From an uncultured Saprospiraceae bacterium (GTDB taxonomy: Bacteria; Bacteroidota; Bacteroidia; Chitinophagales; Saprospiraceae), in the NCBI GenBank assembly GCA_937942405.1, contig CALDEN010000102.1:1-5092 (forward strand): a stretch of DNA of 5,092 nucleotides, given 5' to 3'. The notes beneath the pieces were generated by a model. It did no database searches. It had not been told where the DNA came from and saw only the letters and a list, made by a program, of their open reading frames with translations. A program made the translations under genes and the position numbers. Positions 1 through 5,092 of this stretch are shown one piece after another. How positions within the stretch are numbered: position 1 is the stretch's first letter; the number at the start of each line of letters is the position of its first letter.

Positions 1-621
1 TTGCATTTCATGCAAGACTGGAAAGTACTAGAAGTCGATAACCAGCGGAATCAACACTATGTCTCACAATATTATGATAGCCTAGAATTGCAGTCTTTCT
101 ATGATCACCATAACGAACGCAACAATAGACAAAAATTCAGATTACGTACCTACGAAAATGGAATTCAGTTTTTTGAAATAAAGACAAAGAACAACAAAGG
201 CCTCATCGAAAAAAACAGGATGCTACTCAGTAAAGAGGCCCCTGGCATATTGCCCGTAGATTTTATACTAAACTTCTCTAAGAGGGGAGCCGTGGATTTA
301 AAGAAAAACATCATAGTCGACTACGATCGGATCACTTTGCTCAATGAGCATACCGATGAAAAGATGACCATAGATACAAACATTTCATTTTCTGAAAATG
401 GAGTATCTAAATCATATGATTCATTATTGATCCTAGAGCTCAAGCAAAAAGTATTTAGTAAAAACCTAGATACGATTATAGATTTAAGAAATTTTGATAT
501 TAACCGAGTATCCTGTTCTAAGTATTGTCTCGGGATATTAAATCTCCGTGATGGGATGAAGCAGAATAGGTTTAAGCAGAAAATTAGGATGATTGCAAAA
601 ATAGAAAGTGTAGCCGTATGA
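1..621 (+). CDS. VTC-domain (polyphosphate polymerase-like) protein, 5' partial
   Basis: The 206 readable residues match the VTC domain, the catalytic fold of yeast Vtc4, which makes polyphosphate from ATP inside a basic tunnel. Visible landmarks are the Tyr/Asp/His-rich segment DSLELQSFYDHHNERNNR (residues 26-43), the basic strand KFRLRTY (45-51, R47 and R49), FFEIKTKNNKG (57-67), YDR (108-110), an acidic-basic strand LELK (145-148, E146), SKY (173-175) and a basic C-terminal helix with NRFK (189-192). These correspond to the nucleotide/phosphate-binding positions known in the family. The first in-frame codon is TTG at base 1, but family members usually carry about 30-40 more N-terminal residues with another conserved Lys/Tyr strand, so the true start is very probably upstream of the window. 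There is no signal peptide in the visible part, so it is probably cytoplasmic. The Arg often seen before the TID strand is Lys-Met here (121-122). Its stop overlaps the start of the DUF4956 gene. Family assignment is firm; actual polyphosphate synthesis is inferred. Confidence 0.85.
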   Translation: MHFMQDWKVLEVDNQRNQHYVSQYYDSLELQSFYDHHNERNNRQKFRLRTYENGIQFFEIKTKNNKGLIEKNRMLLSKEAPGILPVDFILNFSKRGAVDLKKNIIVDYDRITLLNEHTDEKMTIDTNISFSENGVSKSYDSLLILELKQKVFSKNLDTIIDLRNFDINRVSCSKYCLGILNLRDGMKQNRFKQKIRMIAKIESVAV

Positions 622-1187
622 CAGAGTCGTTAGTATCCATGGGATTAAAGTTTGCAATAGACTTAGTCGTAATTACCATATTGGTCAGAGTGATTTACTA
701 TTCGTTCAAAAAAGATCAGGAGTTTGCCTTTTCATTTTTTTTACTCAATATCATCATCTTCTTTATCTGTTTTGTAATGCAGACTGCCGAGATCTCGATG
801 GGAGTGGCTTTTGGTTTATTTGCGATATTCGGGATACTGAGATATCGTACGATTACCATTCCGATAAAAGAAATGTCTTATCTGTTTACGGCGATCGCGG
901 TAGCACTGATCACGGCCATAGGAAAAAACCTCATAGAAGTAGCTTTAATGAACGGCTTAATACTGATGGCCGTCTTTATCATGGAAAAGCTCTGGTTTGT
1001 AGAAAACGAACAATACAAAAGCATCCAATACGAAAAAATAGATCTCATCCAGCAAGATAGAGTGGAAGAAATAGTAGCAGATCTCCAGAATAGAACAAGA
1101 CTGAACGTCACCCGATTTGAAATTAAATCAATGAATTTCTTGAATGATACAGCTCAACTTAAGGTATACTACAAGCCTCAGGCTTAA
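618..1187 (+). CDS. DUF4956 family inner-membrane protein
   Basis: This 189-residue protein fits DUF4956. About five hydrophobic segments lie at residues 8-28, 37-54, 58-74, 87-102 and 105-122, followed by a soluble C-terminal domain (about 130-189). The family hallmark GLFAIFGILRYRTITIPIKE spans residues 66-85, at the end of the third helix and the following loop; the Arg/Tyr/Arg and Pro/Ile/Lys/Glu residues are the conserved part. The C-terminal domain contains the EKIDLIQQDR and FLNDTAQLKVYY stretches typical of these proteins and is probably cytoplasmic. The start ATG at 618 overlaps the stop of the preceding VTC gene as ATGA, which fixes the start and points to translational coupling. 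DUF4956 genes often sit beside VTC-domain genes, so a role as membrane partner of a polyphosphate-related enzyme is a reasonable inference, but the biochemical function is unknown. The last 44 bases are shared with the next gene. Confidence 0.88.
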   Translation: MTESLVSMGLKFAIDLVVITILVRVIYYSFKKDQEFAFSFFLLNIIIFFICFVMQTAEISMGVAFGLFAIFGILRYRTITIPIKEMSYLFTAIAVALITAIGKNLIEVALMNGLILMAVFIMEKLWFVENEQYKSIQYEKIDLIQQDRVEEIVADLQNRTRLNVTRFEIKSMNFLNDTAQLKVYYKPQA

Positions 1188-1875
1188 GATAGCGTTCCTG
1201 TTTACGATCGCGACATTGGCTTCTTGCAGCATCATCGCTCAGGATAGCCCACTGAATAATGATTTTGAGACCTGGTTCTCCATACAGATCGATAAAGAGC
1301 TTTCTAAAAAATGGGATGCCTCCTTATCTTTTGCAGATCGACTAGATCAGAATGCCACCACCCAAAAAGTAGCATTCATAGAGCCAGAGATTGCCTATTC
1401 TGTAAATAAAAGAATAAAGTCTAGTTTATCCTTTAGGTATAGTATAGATCCCTTTGATAATAGCACAGAGCAACTCATTATCTCCAGAACAGCCTATGAT
1501 TTTAAAGTAAATCGATTTAAACTCGAGTATCGTGTCCGTTTTGATCATGCTTTGGGTGATGATGCAGTATTGAATTCATTTAGAAATCGGTTTTCTATTG
1601 GCTATAGCCGAAAAAAACTAAAATTTACACCTAAGTTCAGTTACGAAATGATCACTCAAAATAAAAGGGAAGGGTGGTTGTATAATCGTTGGAGACTGCG
1701 TATTTCCACAGGATATAAGCTCAATAAACGCAGTAAGCTCAATGTATTTTATATGATTCAGAGACAGATTAATGTTGCTGCTCCTCAGCAGGATTTTGTC
1801 TTAGGCTTGGGCTATAGTTATTCGCTTAAAAAGCGAAAAAACAAGAACAAAAAGGACAATAAAAAGAAGGACTAG
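1144..1875 (+). CDS. DUF2490-type outer-membrane beta-barrel protein
   Basis: A 243-residue exported protein. Residues 1-33 form a signal peptide: a basic n-region, a hydrophobic core at about 16-26, and an end reading LASCSIIAQ. The mature part consists of alternating amphipathic strands rich in aromatic, Arg and Lys residues (for example WFSIQID 44-50, SSLSFRYSI 93-101, FKLEYRVRF 125-133, FTPKFSYEM 161-169, RWRLRISTGY 182-191, KLNVFYMIQRQ 198-208), which is the DUF2490 pattern of a small barrel of probably about ten to twelve strands. It opens with the ETWFSI motif typical of the family. The last barrel strand is probably FVLGLGYSYSL (218-228), followed by a Lys-rich tail (229-243). The ATG at 1144 is the only reasonable start: an in-frame TGA lies immediately before it and no other Met occurs before residue 169. 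This leaves a 44-base overlap with the DUF4956 gene, suggesting coupled translation. No substrate can be deduced. LASC could also be read as a lipoprotein box. Confidence 0.78.
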   Translation: MIQLNLRYTTSLRLKIAFLFTIATLASCSIIAQDSPLNNDFETWFSIQIDKELSKKWDASLSFADRLDQNATTQKVAFIEPEIAYSVNKRIKSSLSFRYSIDPFDNSTEQLIISRTAYDFKVNRFKLEYRVRFDHALGDDAVLNSFRNRFSIGYSRKKLKFTPKFSYEMITQNKREGWLYNRWRLRISTGYKLNKRSKLNVFYMIQRQINVAAPQQDFVLGLGYSYSLKKRKNKNKKDNKKKD

Positions 1876-1882
1876 CTGTCAG

Positions 1883-1905
1883 TTATTTAGACGTAATCTA
1901 AATAA
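1883..1905. repeat. perfect 9-bp inverted repeat, possible weak terminator
   Basis: TTATTTAGA (1883-1891) and TCTAAATAA (1897-1905) are exact reverse complements around a 5-base CGTAA loop, seven bases after the stop of the DUF2490 gene. The position suits the 3' end of the upstream unit. The stem is A+T-rich and no run of T follows on the + strand, so it is a poor match to a classical intrinsic terminator. It could instead protect the transcript end or be a protein-binding palindrome. Confidence 0.4.
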
Positions 1906-1924
1906 AACCGTAACCTTCTTATTT

Positions 1925-1956
1925 ATTGGGTTTAATCCATCCGAGTTTTAACTTTG
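1925..1956 (+). promoter_or_regulatory. Bacteroidota-type promoter for the actAB operon
   Basis: A -33 element ATTG (1925-1928, core TTG 1926-1928) is followed, after exactly 20 bases, by TAACTTTG (1949-1956), a full match to the TAnnTTTG -7 consensus used by the primary sigma factor of Bacteroidota. Transcription should begin near 1962-1964, leaving a leader of about 65 bases before the actA ATG. It lies in the only intergenic gap large enough to hold a promoter, between the two transcription units. The call rests on consensus match and position. Confidence 0.65.
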
Positions 1957-1967
1957 TCGCCGAATAA

Positions 1968-1990
1968 ATGACATTATAATGACGTGTCAT
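1968..1990. repeat. short inverted repeat in the predicted actA leader
   Basis: ATGACA (1968-1973) is the reverse complement of TGTCAT (1985-1990), with an 11-base spacer. A second ATGAC at 1979-1983 makes the arm partly repeated. It falls just after the predicted transcription start, where a dyad could be a repressor operator or a weak leader hairpin. Six-base arms in A+T-rich DNA can arise by chance, so this is only a candidate regulatory site. Confidence 0.25.
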
Positions 1991-2028
1991 ATGTTCTTGA
2001 AAAATAAGACCTATTAACAAAATATAAA

Positions 2029-3435
2029 ATGATATATAATCATTTGAAAAACAGGACCTTCTTACTACTACTAGCTACTTTTTTCTCCCTAACACTCGCT
2101 GCTCAGCCTACGATTGAAAACGGTAAAGCCCTTTTCAAAGCCAACTGTGCTACGTGTCATGCTAAGGATATGAAAACGGCAGCCACAGGGCCAGCATTAG
2201 GAGGAGCAGAAGAGCGATGGGCTGACTATCCACAATCGGATTTGTACAGCTGGATCAGAAATTCCGCAGCATTGATCGCAACAGGACACCCTAGAGCGAA
2301 ACAATTGTATGCAGACTGGAATGCATCCAACATGACCGCATTTAAAACATTGACAGACGATGATATCGCGTCTCTATTGATGTATGTAGATGGTGTGTAT
2401 GAAGGGACGTATCCACCACCAGTAGCAGGAGCTCCAGTGGCAGGATCAGGAGCTGCAGAAGCGAGTTCTGGATTTGGATGGATGTACTGGGGACTTTTAG
2501 CGGTGCTCGGATTCTTGGCATTCTTGCTATTTAGAGTAACGAATAGTCTAGGCCAGATCGCCTCAGAAAAAACAGGAGAGAAATTTATACCTAAGTCCTT
2601 TCTACAGTCATTGTCGAGTAGTGGAGTGATTGGATTTGCCATTTTTGCATTGGTGATATTCTTAGGGTATACTACAGTAAATAATGCAGTAGGTCTAGGA
2701 AGGCAGCAAGGATATGCACCGGATCAGCCGATAAAATTCTCTCACGAGACACATGCAGGAGTAAATCAGATCGATTGTAAATACTGTCATGATGGAGCGA
2801 GAAGATCTAAGCATGCAGTTATCCCTGCCGCAAACACATGTATGAACTGTCATCAAGCCATAAAAAATGGTTCTGAGTACGGTACTGCTGAGTTGACTAA
2901 GATTTATGCTTCAGTGGGATATGATCCATCTACTAATACATACATAGAAGAAGGTAAAACCGATGATGAGCTTAAGGCCATATATACTAAGTGGATCGGA
3001 GATCAGTACAAAGCAGCAGAAGGAGTAGAAGAGTTAGGAAATGAGGGAGAGCAGCTAGTAGCAGATCAGTGGGATGGCATCGTGTCATCACTTACTAATG
3101 ATCAGAAGAAAACAATACAAGGTCCTATCGAGTGGATCAGAATACATAATCTACCAGATCACGTTTACTTTAATCATGCTCAGCATGTTACAGTGGGTAA
3201 ACTAGAATGTCAGGAATGTCATGGTAAGGTAGAGGAGATGAAAGTACTAGAGCAAGCCGCTCCACTTTCTATGGGATGGTGTATAAACTGTCACAGACAG
3301 ACAGAAGTACAGTTTACAGACAACGAGTACTATAAATCCTATGTAAAATATCATGATGACATCGCTAGTGGAGAGAGAGAAAAAGTGACCGTTTCGGACA
3401 TAGGAGGATTAGAGTGTCAAAAATGTCATTATTAA
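2029..3435 (+). CDS. actA: Alternative Complex III subunit ActA, hexaheme cytochrome c with N-terminal monoheme domain
   Basis: ActA is the multiheme cytochrome of ACIII, which oxidises menaquinol and passes electrons toward terminal oxidases. Residues 1-26 are a signal peptide ending LAAQ. A class I cytochrome c domain follows (about 28-125), with heme site CATCH (40-44) and M102 in MTAF as likely axial ligand. A Pro/Ala/Gly linker (129-147) leads to two membrane helices (about 151-170 and 198-217) separated by a short charged loop, so both heme domains face the periplasm. The C-terminal domain has five further sites: CKYCH (250-254), CMNCH (271-275), CQECH (394-398), CINCH (418-422) and CQKCH (463-467), the last one residue before the end. 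The stretches IEWIRIHNLPDHVYFNHAQH (368-387) and APLSMGWCINCHR (411-423) are ActA signatures. Between the third and fourth sites there is an extra acidic segment (about 300-365). The start is the first ATG before the signal peptide; a good promoter lies upstream and actB follows after 25 bases. Identification is firm. Confidence 0.95.
   Translation: MIYNHLKNRTFLLLLATFFSLTLAAQPTIENGKALFKANCATCHAKDMKTAATGPALGGAEERWADYPQSDLYSWIRNSAALIATGHPRAKQLYADWNASNMTAFKTLTDDDIASLLMYVDGVYEGTYPPPVAGAPVAGSGAAEASSGFGWMYWGLLAVLGFLAFLLFRVTNSLGQIASEKTGEKFIPKSFLQSLSSSGVIGFAIFALVIFLGYTTVNNAVGLGRQQGYAPDQPIKFSHETHAGVNQIDCKYCHDGARRSKHAVIPAANTCMNCHQAIKNGSEYGTAELTKIYASVGYDPSTNTYIEEGKTDDELKAIYTKWIGDQYKAAEGVEELGNEGEQLVADQWDGIVSSLTNDQKKTIQGPIEWIRIHNLPDHVYFNHAQHVTVGKLECQECHGKVEEMKVLEQAAPLSMGWCINCHRQTEVQFTDNEYYKSYVKYHDDIASGEREKVTVSDIGGLECQKCHY
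2419..2445 (+). repeat. imperfect 15-base tandem repeat in the actA linker
   Basis: CCAGTAGCAGGA (2419-2430) recurs as CCAGTGGCAGGA (2434-2445) at an offset of 15 bases, with one mismatch. It encodes PVAGA followed by PVAGS in the flexible linker between the monoheme domain and the first membrane helix of ActA. It keeps the reading frame and probably reflects a small in-frame duplication that lengthened the linker. Confidence 0.45.
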
Positions 3436-3460
3436 AAATTAAGAGACTTACATCAAGTAG

Positions 3461-5092
3461 ATGAAAAATCAAAATAACATTTGGGTAGGACAAAAAGATT
3501 TAACAAGAGACGAGCAGTTTCTTAAAGAATCTCAGAAAGAATTTGTTTCCCTAGAAGAACATATTGCAGACGGTGAGGTGATGGAAAACCTCGGATCTAA
3601 CAGACGGGATTTCTTGAAGTTGATGGGTTTCGGGATGGGTGCAGCTACCATGGCTGCCAGTTGTGATATTCCTGTAAAAAGAGCGATACCGTATGTAGTA
3701 AAACCAGACGAAATCGTTCCTGGAGTAGCTACATATTACGCTTCTTCTTATGTAAAAGGAGGTGACTTCTGTTCCATCTTAGTAAAAACAAGAGAGGGTA
3801 GACCGATCAAAATAGAAGGAAACGACCTGTGTCATATGACGGAGGGAGGTACTTCTGCAAGAGCACAAGCTTCTGTGCTAGAATTATATGATACCAATAG
3901 ATTTAAATCGCCTAAGTCAAATAAAGATGGAGTATGGGAAGATGCGACATGGGCAGAATTAGATAAAACCGTTACAGCTGCTTTATCGAGAGGTAATGTA
4001 AGAATCGTAACAAATACTGTACTAAGTCCTACTGCTAAAAAAGTAATGGACAAGTTCGTAGCTAAGTACCCGACTACTAAGGTCGTAAGCTATGATCCAG
4101 TTTCTAGTGCAGCATTGCTAGAAGCTAACGAAAAGAATTTCGGACAGCGAGTGATTCCTGATTATCATTTTGACAAAGCGAGTTATATCGTAAGTTTCAA
4201 TGCAGATTTTCTAGGAACATGGATATCTCCGACGGAGTACGCTAGGAAATTTATCTCAGGACGTCAGATAAAGGATGTAGATAATCCTGGAATGTCTAGA
4301 CTCGTGCAGGTAGAAAACCACATGTCTCTTACAGGTACTAATGCAGATAACAGAATACTCGTAAAGCCATCTCATCAAGGGATAGCTATTGCCTATCTGT
4401 ATAATAAGGTAGTAGGTGCGGGAGTAAGTACTGCTGGTCTTCCCAAAGCTGCGGCCGATGCCTTAAGTAAAGTAGCTAAAGATCTAGTTGCTGCCAAAGG
4501 ATCTATCGTAGTAAGTAGCTCTAATAATACCAATGAGCAACTGATGATCAATGCCATCAATGACTATTTAGGTAATTATGGTTCGACGATTACTTTTGGA
4601 GCAGCATCATTGCAGAGACAAGGAGATGAGAGAGAGGTAAGTAAAATGGTACGAGACATGACCAGTGGGGATGTCAGTACGGTCATCGTATATAATGCAA
4701 ACCCAGCATATGATTATGCAGAAGGGACAAAGTTTGCAGCGGCTTTCGCCAAAATTCCTAACAGAATCTCTCTAGCATACGCACCAGATGAGACTTCAGC
4801 TTTATGTAATTGGATCGCTCCGACGAGCCATACTTTAGAGAGTTGGGGAGATGCAGAGCCTAAAAGAGGACATTTAAGTGTTATACAGCCTACAATATCA
4901 GCGATATTTAATACAAGACAGAGAGAGTTATCATTATTGACATGGGCCGGTGCAGCTGGTTCTGGTGAGCAGCCTTATTATGATTTCTTAAAAGATAATT
5001 TTGCAGCTGGATCATTTACTACCGCATTACACGATGGAGTAGTAAACGGTGCAGGAGGAGGAAGTGCCTCATATACTGCAGCAACTATAGGA
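3461..5092 (+). CDS. actB: Alternative Complex III subunit ActB, 3' partial (N-terminal 544 residues)
   Basis: ActB is the large periplasmic subunit of ACIII, related to molybdopterin oxidoreductases fused to an iron-sulfur protein. The frame opens with ATG at 3461, directly after an in-frame TAG, 25 bases past the actA stop, and stays open to the window end; full-length proteins are about 1000 residues, so roughly half is missing, including the expected iron-sulfur domain. Residues 1-46 form the long pre-signal region usual for ActB (NIWVGQKDL near the start). A Tat signal follows: twin-Arg motif RRDFLK (48-53), a hydrophobic core with GFGMGAATMA, and Cys68 in AASC, a possible lipidation site. 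The mature part has VKTREGRPIKIEGN (108-121), a molybdopterin-oxidoreductase signature, then GGTSARAQASVLELYD (129-144). The Cys residues that bind an N-terminal [4Fe-4S] cluster in catalytic relatives are missing: the final Cys position is taken by Thr-Ser here. This agrees with the known absence of molybdenum cofactor in ActB. It is probably co-transcribed with actA. Confidence 0.94.
   Translation, partial: MKNQNNIWVGQKDLTRDEQFLKESQKEFVSLEEHIADGEVMENLGSNRRDFLKLMGFGMGAATMAASCDIPVKRAIPYVVKPDEIVPGVATYYASSYVKGGDFCSILVKTREGRPIKIEGNDLCHMTEGGTSARAQASVLELYDTNRFKSPKSNKDGVWEDATWAELDKTVTAALSRGNVRIVTNTVLSPTAKKVMDKFVAKYPTTKVVSYDPVSSAALLEANEKNFGQRVIPDYHFDKASYIVSFNADFLGTWISPTEYARKFISGRQIKDVDNPGMSRLVQVENHMSLTGTNADNRILVKPSHQGIAIAYLYNKVVGAGVSTAGLPKAAADALSKVAKDLVAAKGSIVVSSSNNTNEQLMINAINDYLGNYGSTITFGAASLQRQGDEREVSKMVRDMTSGDVSTVIVYNANPAYDYAEGTKFAAAFAKIPNRISLAYAPDETSALCNWIAPTSHTLESWGDAEPKRGHLSVIQPTISAIFNTRQRELSLLTWAGAAGSGEQPYYDFLKDNFAAGSFTTALHDGVVNGAGGGSASYTAATIG

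Noticed and set aside
1..3. TTG at base 1 as a true start codon of the VTC gene
   Set aside because: The protein would lack the first conserved segment of the VTC domain; a gene cut by the window edge is the simpler explanation.
890..899. GGCGATCGCG, nearly identical to the cyanobacterial HIP1 palindrome
   Set aside because: It is a single occurrence inside conserved coding sequence; the gene content is not cyanobacterial, so it is a coincidence.
878..1111. 77-codon open frame on the - strand inside the DUF4956 gene
   Set aside because: It is a mirror of conserved coding sequence on the + strand, with no start signal or family features of its own.
1975..1980. TATAAT, identical to the E. coli -10 consensus
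   Set aside because: Bacteroidota use a different promoter consensus, the potential -35 (TTGTCG) is only 15 bases away, and a better TAnnTTTG promoter lies just upstream.
1979..2017. Possible 12-codon leader peptide (MTCHMFLKNKTY) upstream of actA
   Set aside because: It has no ribosome-binding signal, no run of regulatory codons and no attenuator-like structure after it; short frames like this are expected by chance in A+T-rich leaders.
2226..2642. 138-codon open frame on the - strand inside actA
   Set aside because: It lies antisense to a clearly real gene, has no recognisable domain, and follows from the codon usage of actA (Ala/Gly/Pro-rich linker).
3832..4053. 73-codon open frame on the - strand inside actB
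   Set aside because: It is antisense to the conserved ActB frame and shows no independent support.

Overview
The window looks like chromosomal DNA from a member of the Bacteroidota, possibly a saprospiral or flavobacterial lineage. The evidence is a moderately A+T-rich composition, a promoter of the Bacteroidota type (TTG, 20 bases, TAnnTTTG), start codons without clear Shine-Dalgarno sequences, and an Alternative Complex III (ACIII) locus opening with actA and actB, as is usual in this phylum. All genes lie on the + strand. There are no tRNA or rRNA genes, insertion sequences or CRISPR arrays.

Positions 1-1875 hold three overlapping genes that read as one transcription unit. The first is the 3' part of a VTC-type polyphosphate polymerase domain gene whose start is outside the window. 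The second encodes a five-helix inner-membrane DUF4956 protein and is joined to the first by an ATGA overlap. The third encodes a DUF2490-type outer-membrane beta-barrel protein with a signal peptide; it starts 44 bases before the second gene ends. The layout suggests a cytoplasmic enzyme, an inner-membrane partner and an envelope protein made together. VTC-domain and DUF4956 genes are frequent neighbours in bacteria, but their joint function is not well established.

Positions 1876-2028 are intergenic. They hold a perfect 9-bp inverted repeat just after the first unit, a good Bacteroidota promoter, and a short inverted repeat in the predicted 5' leader of the next unit.

From 2029 onward the window enters the ACIII operon (a quinol:electron-acceptor oxidoreductase, the functional replacement for cytochrome bc1). 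actA encodes a membrane-anchored cytochrome with six CXXCH heme sites: an N-terminal monoheme cytochrome c domain joined by two membrane helices to the usual pentaheme domain. actB follows after 25 bases and runs off the window. Only its first 544 codons are present, giving the Tat signal and the molybdopterin-oxidoreductase-like domain that has lost its cofactor ligands. The iron-sulfur domain and the later genes (actC onward) would lie downstream.

The respiratory part is recognisable and mostly ordinary. The points that deserve a second look are the hexaheme layout and the long insertion in ActA, and the little-studied VTC/DUF4956/DUF2490 cassette.
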